From Rivularia sp. MS3 (GTDB lineage: Bacteria > Cyanobacteriota > Cyanobacteriia > Cyanobacteriales > Nostocaceae): a DNA stretch of 64,000 nucleotides. The notes below the pieces were generated by a model. The model searched no databases. It worked only from the letters and a program-made list of their open reading frames with translations, and was not told where the DNA came from. The translations under genes were made by a program, and so were the position numbers. Shown in pieces: positions 44,640-53,427 of the stretch; the first letter of the stretch is position 1, and every line of letters begins with the position of its first letter. The stretch lies in assembly GCA_019192545.1 (NCBI GenBank), contig JAHCMI010000043.1, positions 1 through 64,000 of the forward strand, written 5' to 3'.

Positions 44640-44879
44640 TTGTTAAATCCCATTAACTTACGTAAATCATTGGATGAAAGATTGTTAACTTTCGTAAACT
44701 GGATAAAATTTCTTGATGATAATTCTTCGGAACAATGTATGATATTAGATTTTGATAAAGAAGGCATTCACCTGTTATGCCGTAAGCCGTCACAATTTAA
44801 TCGAAGTAAACAAATCCAAATTGATAACAGTACTTTGCAGATTGCAGGAGATACAAGACTACATCTCAAACTCTTGTGA
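44640..44879 (+). CDS. Doubtful small protein of unknown function
   Basis: A 79-residue frame from TTG 44640 without a ribosome-binding site. The sequence (RLLTFVNWIKFLDDNSSEQC, then ILDFDKEGIHLLCRK) has protein-like composition with alternating charged and hydrophobic residues. No family recognised, and no support beyond openness. Confidence 0.3.
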   Translation: MLNPINLRKSLDERLLTFVNWIKFLDDNSSEQCMILDFDKEGIHLLCRKPSQFNRSKQIQIDNSTLQIAGDTRLHLKLL

Positions 44880-45245
44880 CATGGAGAGAATTTGTGGTGC
44901 GGAGGTTCTCGCAGTACGAGTAAACTGAGCCGCACTTTTGCCCATCCGCATATGCTTAGTACTCGTTTTCATTAAATATGATGGGTAAGGGCAAGCAGGG
45001 GGAGCAAGGGAAGCAAGGGAGCAGGGGGAGAAAATAATAAAACCCTTCTAGAGCGCAGAGGAAGAGAATACCCCAGAATTGATTCGAGTAATTAATAAAG
45101 TTGGTGTACCCCTGATAATTAATGTGGTTGAACAGTAAATAAAATGAAACAGACGCAAGGGCGATCGCGTCTGCTTGGGTATTTGGCTAAGTTTTGATTA
45201 AGAAAAAGTAATCGCCATTGTCTCCTGTGAATGAGTAATTAAGTT
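44880..45245. other. Repeat-bearing intergenic region before rbfA
   Basis: Contains a TTAGTACTCG...GATGGGTAAGG stretch and a CCCCTGATAATTAATGTGG end related to the MITE-like elements at 23103-23387, plus G-tract tandem AAGCAGGGGGAGCAAGGG units. The likely rbfA terminator is listed separately. Confidence 0.5.
45139..45173 (-). terminator. Likely terminator of the DUF751-rbfA unit
   Basis: On the minus strand CAGACGC pairs with GCGTCTG around a 10-nt loop containing a HIP1 site (45150-45173), followed by TTTCATTTTATTT. It lies about 70 bp after the rbfA stop. Confidence 0.55.
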
Positions 45246-45635
45246 TCAATCAGATGGTTGATTTTCTTGAAAATCTGACTTTTGTCGATCTTTAATTTGG
45301 TTCAAAAGCGATAATACCTTGTTACCTCTTTCAATAGAGCGATCTTCTAGGAAAATGACTTCTGGGGTACGACGCAAGCGCACTCGCGAGCCGAGTTCGC
45401 TGCGAACGTAACCAGTAGCAGATTTTAAACCAGCCATCGTTTCTTCTCTAGCTTCATCAGTACCATAAATAGAAACGTAGATTTTAGCGTGTTGTAGATC
45501 GCCAGACACGTCTACATCAGTAACGCTAACCATTCCCGTACCGACTCTATCGTCTTTAATTCCGTTGAGTAACATTTGGCTGACTTCCCGTCTAATTAAT
45601 TCAGCAACACGGGAAACGCGGCGATTAGTAGCCAT
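45246..45635 (-). CDS. rbfA: Ribosome-binding factor A
   Basis: A 129-residue 30S maturation factor with the type II KH-like fold. Typical motifs: [45 protein letters not shown], and the C-terminal [19 protein letters not shown]. It helps 16S rRNA 5' end processing and cold adaptation. It follows the DUF751 gene at 93 bp on the same strand, a conserved cyanobacterial arrangement. Start ATG 45635. Confidence 0.97.
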   Translation of the reverse strand: MATNRRVSRVAELIRREVSQMLLNGIKDDRVGTGMVSVTDVDVSGDLQHAKIYVSIYGTDEAREETMAGLKSATGYVRSELGSRVRLRRTPEVIFLEDRSIERGNKVLSLLNQIKDRQKSDFQENQPSD

Positions 45636-45728
45636 AAAAATAGCCTCCTAACAGAGGTTTTACTACACAAAAATAGGCAAATAGCAAAGCGGGGGGTTGA
45701 ACCCCCATTAAAATCTAGTCTACCTTGA

Positions 45729-45935
45729 CTAAATTGTACTTAAACCAAGCATTGCACGCAGGGTAAAAGAAATAAAAACGAGAATACCCACTAGCAGGCT
45801 TATAAAAGCTATTAAGGTGGCAGGGCGTTTAAATACTGGTTCGAGCCAACCAAACGCATTCAGAAATACACCTAATAGAGTAGTTATAAAGTAGCGAGGG
45901 TAGCGAAAGACATTATCCCAAAAACCATCAAACAT
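45729..45935 (-). CDS. DUF751 (Ycf33-like) small membrane protein
   Basis: A 68-residue protein with two transmembrane helices (RYFITTLLGVFLNAFGWL and LIAFISLLVGILVFISFTLRAML) and the FWDNVFRYPRYF start typical of DUF751/Ycf33, which is also coded in plastids of red algae. The function is unknown. It leads the rbfA unit. Start ATG 45935. Confidence 0.9.
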   Translation of the reverse strand: MFDGFWDNVFRYPRYFITTLLGVFLNAFGWLEPVFKRPATLIAFISLLVGILVFISFTLRAMLGLSTI

Positions 45936-46097
45936 CTTTTTTCTAGAGAGTATTTTTATAAACTAGAGGTTTTTTGATGTACTTACTTTTATGTTTATTG
46001 TAATCCAATAAGAAGTTAATTCCCCCACTTAATATAAGATTATATAGTTTATGATTTTTTATTACTCCTTACAAGCGAGCGATTAATTTTAAGTTTA

Positions 46098-46937
46098 ATG
46101 GTAAGTCAAATCTCTAAACAAGCTTTACCGCGCCCCTTTCTCAAGTGGGCTGGTGGAAAAAGTAAATTGATTCCGCAGATTCGTATTCATTTACCCGAAC
46201 CACAAACTTATAAGAATTATTATGAGCCGTTTTTAGGTGGAGGTGCAGTTTTTTTCCATCTTCAGCCATACGCAGCCATGTTAACTGATGTTAACTCGGA
46301 ACTGATTGATACTTATAATTGTGTAAAAAACAATTTGGAAGAATTAATTAGTCTGCTTAAAATACATGAAAACAATCATAGCAAAGAGTATTATTACAGC
46401 CTGCGTCAAACATTAGTAAAAACTGATTTAGAAAAAGCGGCACGTTTAATTTATTTGAATAAAACTTGCTTCAACGGTCTTTATAGAGTTAATTCCAAGG
46501 GGCAATTTAACGTACCATTGGGTAGATATAAAAATCCCAAAATCTGCCCTACACAGTTATTGTATTCGGCTTGTGAAACATTGCAATTAGCGCAAATCAG
46601 GCAAGCAGACTTCTCAGAAGTTTTGGATTACGCTACAGGCAGCGATGATTTTGTGTTTTTTGACCCTCCGTATCATCCTATCAGCAGCACCAGCTACTTC
46701 ACCGCTTACAGCCGTAATTCTTTTAACAAAGATGACCAGATACGTTTAAGAGATACCTGTGCCCAATTAGCGAGCCGGGGTGTAAAAATAATGGTGTGTA
46801 ACTCAGATTGTCAATTTATTAAGGAACTGTATGCACAAATCAATTTCAACATATTTCCGATCAAAGCACCGCGAGTCATTAACTCGAATATTAAAAATCG
46901 CGGCACCATTCACGAGTTATTAATCACTTCTTATTAA
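46098..46937 (+). CDS. Dam-type (D12 class) DNA adenine N6-methyltransferase
   Basis: A 279-residue alpha-group adenine methylase. The SAM motif is PFLKWAGGKSKLIPQI, with YYEPFLGGGAVFF; the catalytic motif is DPPY at residues 189-192, preceded by DDFVFF. NxTCFNGLYRVN is also typical for Dam/DpnM. It likely methylates adenine in a short palindrome such as GATC, but the target cannot be read from sequence. A sensor kinase gene follows after 28 bp, and a PD-(D/E)XK nuclease gene lies beyond it on the other strand, so a restriction-modification link is possible. Confidence 0.93.
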   Translation: MVSQISKQALPRPFLKWAGGKSKLIPQIRIHLPEPQTYKNYYEPFLGGGAVFFHLQPYAAMLTDVNSELIDTYNCVKNNLEELISLLKIHENNHSKEYYYSLRQTLVKTDLEKAARLIYLNKTCFNGLYRVNSKGQFNVPLGRYKNPKICPTQLLYSACETLQLAQIRQADFSEVLDYATGSDDFVFFDPPYHPISSTSYFTAYSRNSFNKDDQIRLRDTCAQLASRGVKIMVCNSDCQFIKELYAQINFNIFPIKAPRVINSNIKNRGTIHELLITSY

Positions 46938-46965
46938 ATATTCTGATTCAGCTAGGAGTTGATGG

Positions 46966-48456
46966 GTGGATTTACAACAATTACAAGTATTTGAACAATT
47001 TGCGGATAATGTAGATTTTGCTTTTTGGGTTTGTTCTCCTGACGTAACCAAGTATTACTACATGAATTCTGGGTATGAGAAAATTTGGGGTAGGACTGTT
47101 GCTTCGCTTATAGAAAATCCTCACTCATTTCTAGAAGCGGTTCATCCCGATGATGTCGAGCGTATTACCCAAGCTGCCATAGGCAAAGAACCGTGGAATA
47201 TGGATGAAGAATATCGCATAATTCGCCCGGATGGTACGATGCGTTGGGTACGCGACCGTACTTATCCCATTTATGATGACCAAGGTAATATCTATCGTAT
47301 GGCAGGTACTGCTGAAGATATTACCGAGCGTAAACAAGAATTCAAAGATTTAAATCAAAGCTTAGAGCAGTTTAAGCAGTTTGCAGAAAATATTGATATC
47401 GTGTTTTGGGTATGCGATGTTGATGTCACCGAATTTCTCTACATCAGCCCTTCTTACGAGAAAATTTGGGGTAAAAGTTGTGCTTCACTTTACGAGCAAC
47501 CCCGAACTTTCTTAGATAGCGTACATCCCGAAGACCTTCCCCATAAAATGGCTGCAATTGAAAACAACCCAACATCGATGGATGAGCAATACCGCATAAT
47601 TCAGCCTAACGGTACCATTCGTTGGATTCGCGATCGCACTTTTCCCGTTAAGGACGAAAATGGGCGGGTTTATCGTATGGTAGGCATTGCCGAAGATATA
47701 ACTTACCGCAAGCAAGCAGAAGAAGAAACCTACAAAGCATTGCAACGAGAGCAAGAACTAAGTAACGCCAAATCTGAATTTATTGCCACAATATCCCATG
47801 AAATTCGCACACCTCTATCAGTAATTCAATCCTCAGCCGATATTTTGCACCACAACATAGACAAATTGACAGATGAGAAAAAGCAAAAACATTTTACAAA
47901 AGTCAACTCATCAGTTGAAAGGATTACATCTATAGTTGAAGATTTATTGATAATTGCCGAAGATGAAGCCGGTTCCTTACAATTTCAACCAAATCAGGTT
48001 GATATAGTTCAACTATGCCAAGAAATTATTAACACTATTATTAATTACAATAATCGCCGGATTAATTTCCAAGTATTAGGGGATGCTTCATCCAATGCAA
48101 TACTTGACGCTAAACTTATCCATCACATATTAGTTAACCTGCTTGAAAACGCACTAAAGTATTCCCAAGCAAATACAAAGGTAGATTTGGAACTAAGTTT
48201 ATTGCCCAATCAAATTAAATTCCGCGTTCAAGACCAAGGTATTGGTATCCCCACAGAAAATTTGCCTCATATTTTCAACTCATTTTACCGAGCTAACAAT
48301 GTCGAGACAAAACCCGGTACGGGATTAGGGTTATCTATTGTGAAACGCTGCGTTGATATACATCATGGTGGAATTGCAATTAATAGCTCTGTCGGAAAAG
48401 GAACTATTTTTACCGTGACTTTACCCAGAGAAACATCATCCTACAAAAATCTTTAA
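46966..48456 (+). CDS. Double-PAS sensor histidine kinase
   Basis: A 496-residue soluble kinase. Two PAS-PAC units (about residues 5-122 and 130-247) are internal duplicates: both contain FWVC, SYEKIWG-like, FLxxVHPxD, MDExYRIIxPxGTxRWxRDRT and AEDIT motifs. The HisKA histidine is His278 in ISHEIRTPL; N box LLENALKYS; G boxes DQGIGIP and GTGLGLSI. The start is GTG 46966, with AGGAG seven bases upstream. The signal is unknown and no regulator is adjacent. It is probably co-transcribed with the Dam-type methylase. Confidence 0.93.
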   Translation: MDLQQLQVFEQFADNVDFAFWVCSPDVTKYYYMNSGYEKIWGRTVASLIENPHSFLEAVHPDDVERITQAAIGKEPWNMDEEYRIIRPDGTMRWVRDRTYPIYDDQGNIYRMAGTAEDITERKQEFKDLNQSLEQFKQFAENIDIVFWVCDVDVTEFLYISPSYEKIWGKSCASLYEQPRTFLDSVHPEDLPHKMAAIENNPTSMDEQYRIIQPNGTIRWIRDRTFPVKDENGRVYRMVGIAEDITYRKQAEEETYKALQREQELSNAKSEFIATISHEIRTPLSVIQSSADILHHNIDKLTDEKKQKHFTKVNSSVERITSIVEDLLIIAEDEAGSLQFQPNQVDIVQLCQEIINTIINYNNRRINFQVLGDASSNAILDAKLIHHILVNLLENALKYSQANTKVDLELSLLPNQIKFRVQDQGIGIPTENLPHIFNSFYRANNVETKPGTGLGLSIVKRCVDIHHGGIAINSSVGKGTIFTVTLPRETSSYKNL

Positions 48457-48477
48457 TTATGCGGCGTTGCAGTAACA

Positions 48478-48975
48478 TCAAAGATATCTACCAGACCAAG
48501 CAATAAATCTTTCTAAACTCTGCACCGCTAATAAATTATGGTTATCGCGTTCTCGTTCTCGCAACCATTCAATTGCTCCATTTCTCATTCCATCTCCACC
48601 GATGACTACTATCGCTGGTGCGGGATAAGAATATTGAATATTCAAATTTAAATAAGGAAATTTTTCATCTACCGAACCCCCGCTTTCTTGCCATTTGCAT
48701 TCGATAATTAAACCAGATGGCATTCCATTTAAACCAACAATATAGAAGTCTACATAAATATCAGTTTGATAAATACCGCTGCCAATAAAAACCTGTTTTG
48801 CATAGCGCTTAGGCAATAAAATCGAATTCAAAAGTAATTCTCGTTTTTGCTTCTTCGGAACTTGAGAACATACCTGAAAAAATCCATATGCTCTAAGGGT
48901 GGTTTCTACATGATTTTCTAAAATCTCACCCGCTTTTTGTGCGCGCATACCCCGAACTTTTGTCATTCTCTGCAA
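48478..48975 (-). CDS. PD-(D/E)XK nuclease-superfamily protein
   Basis: A 165-residue protein with restriction-like active-site residues: the Asp in DIYVDFYIVG and E-x-K in LIIECKWQESGG. The N-terminus KAGEILENHVETTLRAYGF resembles the PDDEXK_7-type family found near DNA methylases. It lies 21 bp from the end of the kinase gene, convergent, and 1.5 kb from the Dam-type gene, so it may be the nuclease half of a restriction-modification pair. Start ATG 48975, or ATG 48966 or 48948. Confidence 0.8.
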   Translation of the reverse strand: MQRMTKVRGMRAQKAGEILENHVETTLRAYGFFQVCSQVPKKQKRELLLNSILLPKRYAKQVFIGSGIYQTDIYVDFYIVGLNGMPSGLIIECKWQESGGSVDEKFPYLNLNIQYSYPAPAIVVIGGDGMRNGAIEWLRERERDNHNLLAVQSLERFIAWSGRYL

Positions 48976-49407
48976 CCTTTACCACTATTCCCGCTTCTTC
49001 TATGATTAAACAGAAATAGTACTTTATTATGCGTTGCTTAATATGTCGTTTTAATTTGAAATGCCTCTTTGATATTTTGATAAATAAGAAGTTACAATAA
49101 CATGGTACTAATGTATTTTCTGGTACTAAAGTATTAGCATTTATAGATTTATATATGTCATCCAATTAACTTACAAACAATGAAAACACTTTGATAAATA
49201 TAATAATTAAGTCAATAATCTTGGTAGAGGCTCCCTATTGATCTCCTCACAAATCAACAAGCGATTAAAGTTATTTTTGCTCGTATTTGTGAAGGAGATT
49301 TCGAGTACTTTCACTGCTTGAATAGTTTTGGAATTCATTGATAGCAAATGCAATTTCGCGGTAAAGATGTTAAAAGCTTGGAAAGGTAGATGTTGTTGAC
49401 CAAGAAT
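48976..49407. other. Intergenic region with one hairpin
   Basis: No credible gene. An imperfect hairpin, ATCTCCTCACAAAT with ATTTGTGAAGGAGAT (49241-49299), lies about 110 bp beyond the stop of the HetZ-family gene and may mark its 3' end. Confidence 0.45.
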
Positions 49408-50640
49408 TTAACTTGCTTGAATTTCAGTATTACCATTACGGATCGACCATGCCATTTCTAGTAACTTAGTCCAGCGCTTTTGTAGCTGCTTGGGAGTACA
49501 CTTAAGCTCTTTGGCAATTGCTTGGTCGTTTTGCTTGGCGCTTTTGAGTTGCAACATATGACGTTGCTGTTCGGAAAGTTGACTGACAAAAGCATCCCAT
49601 TGGCTAGAAGACATGCCCAATTTTTGTTCCAAACTTGCACCCAACCACTGGTGTACTAATTGCCAGTTATGGGTACGCGCAAACTTTTCTACATGGTATT
49701 TAAAACGCTGTTGCAGATAATCGCGCTGACGGCTAGTTAAACCGAGTATTTTGTCAATTTCCGGAGCGCTGAGGTCTTGTAATTTCAAAGATAGATAGTC
49801 TACACAATCATTTTGACCTTGAGCTTGTAAGTAGTTTACCAACTCAGAAACAACTCTATCTCGTTCTGCTTCTTCAGCCGGATCGTAAGTGTTTTGTGCA
49901 ACCATCTGCGATCGCACTTGTTGAACGGCGGAGCTACGTTGGTAAGCTTCAGCATCTTCGGATTTAGCAGATTCTAAAGCCATTTCCATATCAACGGTAG
50001 TTTCTTGTGGCAAACGACGACTAAATCCTTGAGCGCGGAGGATAATTAGCTGTTGGTTGGCGTTACCTGGCAAAGAAATACGACGCTTGGCGTACTGTTC
50101 GGAAAATGCCATGTATTCCCCTAATTGCAAGCGAGTCCGGGGGGTATAGTCTTGAGGTAATTCGTTTTCCCGACGGAAGGCTTTAATTGCTTCGATGTAG
50201 AATGCTTGGAGAAAATCCTCAATCAAGTTGTAACGAGCATCAAAACCCAACTGAGTGCCGGGTAGACTGATGTGGCGGTAAACCATAGAACCGAGGGTGC
50301 TATGTAATTCTACCCGACCGCGTCTGGAACCTAATTGATAGTAATGCAAACACTTTTGCAAACGGTGACGCGCTAAACTGAATAACCAAGATTTAACTTG
50401 TCCGGATGTTTGAATGCGGTAGCTTTTTTCGCAAATACGCTCTACTTCTTTAGCTATGCGAGTCGCGACCACTTGAATAGTCCCAGGTGTCGCTTTAACC
50501 TGAGATTCTAGCTCTTGACATATCTGCTGAATTAATGCATTGTTAGTTTCTTGCGATTGAACATTTGCGGTTTTGTTTTCGTTGTCAACTTCAGTGGTAG
50601 ATGTGGAAGAAGGTAGATTAGCAATGTTTGTTTTCATCAT
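49408..50640 (-). CDS. HetZ-family protein (heterocyst differentiation-related)
   Basis: A 410-residue regulatory protein. I identify it from memory of the HetZ family by GQVKSWLFSLARHRLQKCLHYYQLGSRRG-type text (seen in parts: SWLFSLARHRLQKCL, YYQLGSRRGRVELHSTLGS), IEDFLQAFYIEAIKAFRREN and LTSRQRDYLQQRFKYHVEKFA. The C-terminus QAIAKELKCTPKQLQKRWTKLL looks like a helix-turn-helix. HetZ acts with HetR early in heterocyst commitment. The patU genes usually found next to hetZ are not here, so this may be a HetZ paralog. Start ATG 50640 or 50637. A long leader precedes it. Confidence 0.7.
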   Translation of the reverse strand: MMKTNIANLPSSTSTTEVDNENKTANVQSQETNNALIQQICQELESQVKATPGTIQVVATRIAKEVERICEKSYRIQTSGQVKSWLFSLARHRLQKCLHYYQLGSRRGRVELHSTLGSMVYRHISLPGTQLGFDARYNLIEDFLQAFYIEAIKAFRRENELPQDYTPRTRLQLGEYMAFSEQYAKRRISLPGNANQQLIILRAQGFSRRLPQETTVDMEMALESAKSEDAEAYQRSSAVQQVRSQMVAQNTYDPAEEAERDRVVSELVNYLQAQGQNDCVDYLSLKLQDLSAPEIDKILGLTSRQRDYLQQRFKYHVEKFARTHNWQLVHQWLGASLEQKLGMSSSQWDAFVSQLSEQQRHMLQLKSAKQNDQAIAKELKCTPKQLQKRWTKLLEMAWSIRNGNTEIQAS

Positions 50641-51067
50641 TTTTTAGGATTGGTACTGCACCGTAAAGGTTACGGAGTCAGTCTGGGGGGGCACTTGTCT
50701 TGAGCTTCTATCCTTCAAGAGTCGCCATCAGCACTGCTCACATTTATGAATGTAAGAAATATCCGCAGGTTCCGGATATGCTGGTGTGTCGCTTTCTTCG
50801 AGTTTCTTGAAATAGCGACTGTCACACTCCTGAGTATAAATACTTTAAAATGCTTTAAAGCCTTATGAGTTAAAGCTTTGCATCAAGGTACCTCTACCAA
50901 CATTTTAGCTTGATGAATGTGACAATTCTAGAATTGGAGTATCAAAATTGGCGAAAAATACAAATTGAATGACAAATCTTTTTTTAGTTTGTTAAAAAAT
51001 AAAGCATCTTCACAAACAAAGCGCTTTTCTACTATTAATATTTGTTTTAGTCGCCGATCCAAAATCC
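50641..51067. other. Long structured leader of the HetZ-family gene
   Basis: No gene. The region upstream of the start contains a stem (GTGTCGCT with AGCGAC...ACAC, about 50790-50828) and a C/G-rich stretch at 50680-50695. A long 5' untranslated region is plausible. No NtcA box (GTA-N8-TAC) was found by eye. Confidence 0.4.
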
Positions 51068-51721
51068 TCACATCCACCCTTCAACTTCTTCCCAACCCAA
51101 CCCTTTACGTACAACTGTTGGCTGTTCTTCAGTCAAATCTAAGATAGTGGAGACTTCTACTCCAGGTTCTTTGCCAGTATCTATGATTACATCTACTAAA
51201 CCTTCCATCCGGTCAAATAGCTCTACTCGCGATAAAGGTTCTTGTTCTAACCATGCATTTTCATCATCGTCGGCGGGGGGGATATGTGCCGAAGTTGAAA
51301 TAATTGGGTTGCCTAAAGCTTCTAATAAAGACAAACAAACCGGATTATCGGGGACTCGAATTCCAGTAGTTTTACGTTTTGGATTTTGTACCAATTTTGG
51401 AACCAATTTTGTAGCGGGCAGTAAAAACGTATAAGTTCCTGGAATCAAGTGCTTCATAATTCGATATGCTGCATTATTAACAAAAGCATAAGTAGCAACG
51501 TTTGAAAGAGAAGGGCATAAAAATGTTAATGGTTTTTCATTTGCCAACTGCTTTATTTGTCGCACTCGCTGCACTGCTGACTTAACGCTCAAATCGCAGC
51601 CTATTGCGTAGACTGTATCAGTGGGGTAAAGCATAACAGCACCGCTTTGTAATGCTCCTTTAATTTCTTCTATACGACGAACTTGGGGATTATCAGGATG
51701 GAGTGTAAAAATTTTTGCCAT
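51068..51721 (-). CDS. Sua5/YciO/YrdC-family protein (threonylcarbamoyl-AMP synthase-like)
   Basis: A 217-residue protein from ATG 51721 (MAKIFTLHPDNP); a start twelve codons upstream is possible but unlike the family. The ATP/threonine-binding pattern is present: GAVMLYPTDTVYAIGCD, KQLANEKPLTFLC, PGTYTFLLPAT, TGIRVPDNP and PIISTSAH. It either makes threonylcarbamoyl-AMP for t6A tRNA modification or belongs to the YciO side branch. It is divergent from larC. The two-residue KR.../SxN hallmark cannot separate the branches by eye. Confidence 0.88.
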   Translation of the reverse strand: MAKIFTLHPDNPQVRRIEEIKGALQSGAVMLYPTDTVYAIGCDLSVKSAVQRVRQIKQLANEKPLTFLCPSLSNVATYAFVNNAAYRIMKHLIPGTYTFLLPATKLVPKLVQNPKRKTTGIRVPDNPVCLSLLEALGNPIISTSAHIPPADDDENAWLEQEPLSRVELFDRMEGLVDVIIDTGKEPGVEVSTILDLTEEQPTVVRKGLGWEEVEGWM

Positions 51722-51843
51722 GAAAGGAAAATTAAAACATGTAATAAATGGATTCAAAAGTCAAAATTCATTTTATAATTTTAGATTTCTAATTAAAAAT
51801 CTTTTAAAAGCTAACTGTTCGTTGCTAACTGTTGAACGTAATC

Positions 51844-53280
51844 ATGAGTAAAATTGTTTATTTTCAATGTCCGACTGGAATTTCTGGTGACATGTGTTTG
51901 GGGGCTTTAGTAAACCTGGGAGTAAGTCTAGAATACTTAACGGAGAATCTTAATAAGTTAGGAATAGAGCAAGAATATAAATTATGGACGGAATTTGTCA
52001 GTCGCAAAAGTCAGCAAGCAAGTAAGATTCATGTAGATTTAGTTGAGAATCATCACCCTTCGGGTATCTCCCTGACGGGAGACGCTCCGCTAAGGCCACT
52101 TCGCTCAAGGTCGGGAGATGACCCACGCGAGTGGTCTCAGTCTCACCATCACCATCATCATGGAAGGCATTTACCAGAGATCGAGCAAATTATTCAAAAA
52201 GCGGGTTTGCCTCCAAGAGTTGAAGCTTGGAGTTTGGCAATATTCCGACAGTTAGCAGTCGCAGAAGGTGCCGTTCACGGTATTGCTCCAGAAAAAGTTC
52301 ATTTCCATGAAGTCGGAGCCGTGGATGCCATTGTGGATATTGTCGGTACTTGTTTGGGTTTGGATTGGTTGGGTATTGACAGCAATAGTGAAGGATTACC
52401 TTTACTATACTGCTCTAAGCTGCCGACTGGCGGAGGAACTGTACGCGCTGCTCATGGAATTATGGCCGTACCCGTACCGGCAGTATTAAAATTGTGGGAA
52501 ATGCGGAAATGTCCGGTTTATAGCAACGGTATTGAAAAAGAATTAGTAACACCTACAGGTGCAGCTATAGTTACGACTCTGGCAACAGAATTCGGTTCCC
52601 CACCCGAGATGAATCTTGAAAAGGTAGGTATGGGTGCTGGGAATTTAGATTTGAAAATACCAAATATTTTACAGATTTGGTTGGGTGAAACGACTGATTT
52701 TGAAAATAGTAAAAAGCACAAAAGTCAAGATATAAAGCATAAAGTAAACCACGAAGAAACTAAATATAAAACTAAACATAATAGTGAGTTAGTAAATCAA
52801 CCACATCAAGATACTACTAGTCCTTATTTGGAAAATATTTATGTTCTACAAACTCAGATAGATGATATTAGTCCGCAAGTAATAGGTTATATATTTGAAC
52901 AGTTATTTGCTGTAGGAGCGGTGGATGTTTTTACCCAAGCTGTAGGCATGAAAAAAAATCGTCCGGGAATTTTGTTAACTGTAATTTGTCATTCGGAACA
53001 GTTAACTGCATGTGAAACGGTTTTATTTCGAGAAACTACGACTTTAGGAATTCGCCGTTTTAGCCAACAACGTTCTGTATTGCAAAGAGAAATTCAACAG
53101 CTAGAAACTGAATATGGCAAAGTTAAGGTTAAAGTGGCATGGATAGGAACGTTACAAAATAAATCAATTGCAAACGTTCATCCGGAATATGCAGACTGTG
53201 CTGAATTAGCAAGAAAATATAATATTCCTTGGCAAGAAATTCACAGGTTAGCATTACAGGCTTGGTATTTGAAAAAATAA
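51844..53280 (+). CDS. larC: Nickel-pincer cofactor biosynthesis protein LarC
   Basis: A 478-residue protein from ATG 51844 (an upstream TTG is unlikely). LarC inserts nickel into the pyridinium-based pincer cofactor using CTP. Diagnostic text: FQCPTGISGDMCLGALVNLG, VHFHEVGAVDAIVDIVG, LPTGGGTVRAAHG, ELVTPTGAAIVTTLA, QTQIDDISPQVIGYIFEQL and MKKNRPGILLTVIC. A natural His-rich loop (SHHHHHHG) is present. Directly before it lies an extra segment (SGISLTGDAPLRPLRSRSGD, then DPREWSQ) coded by a GC-rich dispersed repeat at about 52055-52140. No larB/larE in the window. Confidence 0.94.
   Translation: MSKIVYFQCPTGISGDMCLGALVNLGVSLEYLTENLNKLGIEQEYKLWTEFVSRKSQQASKIHVDLVENHHPSGISLTGDAPLRPLRSRSGDDPREWSQSHHHHHHGRHLPEIEQIIQKAGLPPRVEAWSLAIFRQLAVAEGAVHGIAPEKVHFHEVGAVDAIVDIVGTCLGLDWLGIDSNSEGLPLLYCSKLPTGGGTVRAAHGIMAVPVPAVLKLWEMRKCPVYSNGIEKELVTPTGAAIVTTLATEFGSPPEMNLEKVGMGAGNLDLKIPNILQIWLGETTDFENSKKHKSQDIKHKVNHEETKYKTKHNSELVNQPHQDTTSPYLENIYVLQTQIDDISPQVIGYIFEQLFAVGAVDVFTQAVGMKKNRPGILLTVICHSEQLTACETVLFRETTTLGIRRFSQQRSVLQREIQQLETEYGKVKVKVAWIGTLQNKSIANVHPEYADCAELARKYNIPWQEIHRLALQAWYLKK
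52055..52140. repeat. GC-rich palindromic repeat inserted in larC
   Basis: TATCTCCCTGACGGGAGACG then CTCCGCTAAGGCCACTTCGC: a repeat type usual in Nostocales intergenic DNA, with far higher GC than the flanking coding sequence. Read in frame ahead of the His-rich loop. Confidence 0.65.
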
Positions 53281-53350
53281 TTTCAGGCTGTTGTATTGCA
53301 AAATGCAGCGCAACGTAAATCGCCTAATCATGTTTCCTATAATTTCATAC

Positions 53351-53386
53351 AAAAATAGGGCAAGTAACATGTACTTACCCCATTTT
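53351..53386. terminator. Bidirectional terminator between convergent genes
   Basis: GGGCAAGTAACATGTACTTA then CCC folds into a 9-10 bp stem (53358-53381) with A-rich sequence on the left and T-rich sequence on the right. It lies between larC and the convergent lipoprotein-like gene. Confidence 0.6.
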
Positions 53387-53427
53387 CAATTTACTGAATT
53401 CCTTAATGCCTCAATTAAAGAATTTTA

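Noticed and set aside
48926-49165. 79-codon frame upstream of the PD-(D/E)XK gene
   Set aside because: Overlaps the 5' end of that gene in another frame and starts in AT-rich non-coding DNA.
52142-52160. Six histidines in LarC, resembling an affinity tag
   Set aside because: His-rich loops are natural in LarC proteins and the surrounding DNA is genomic.
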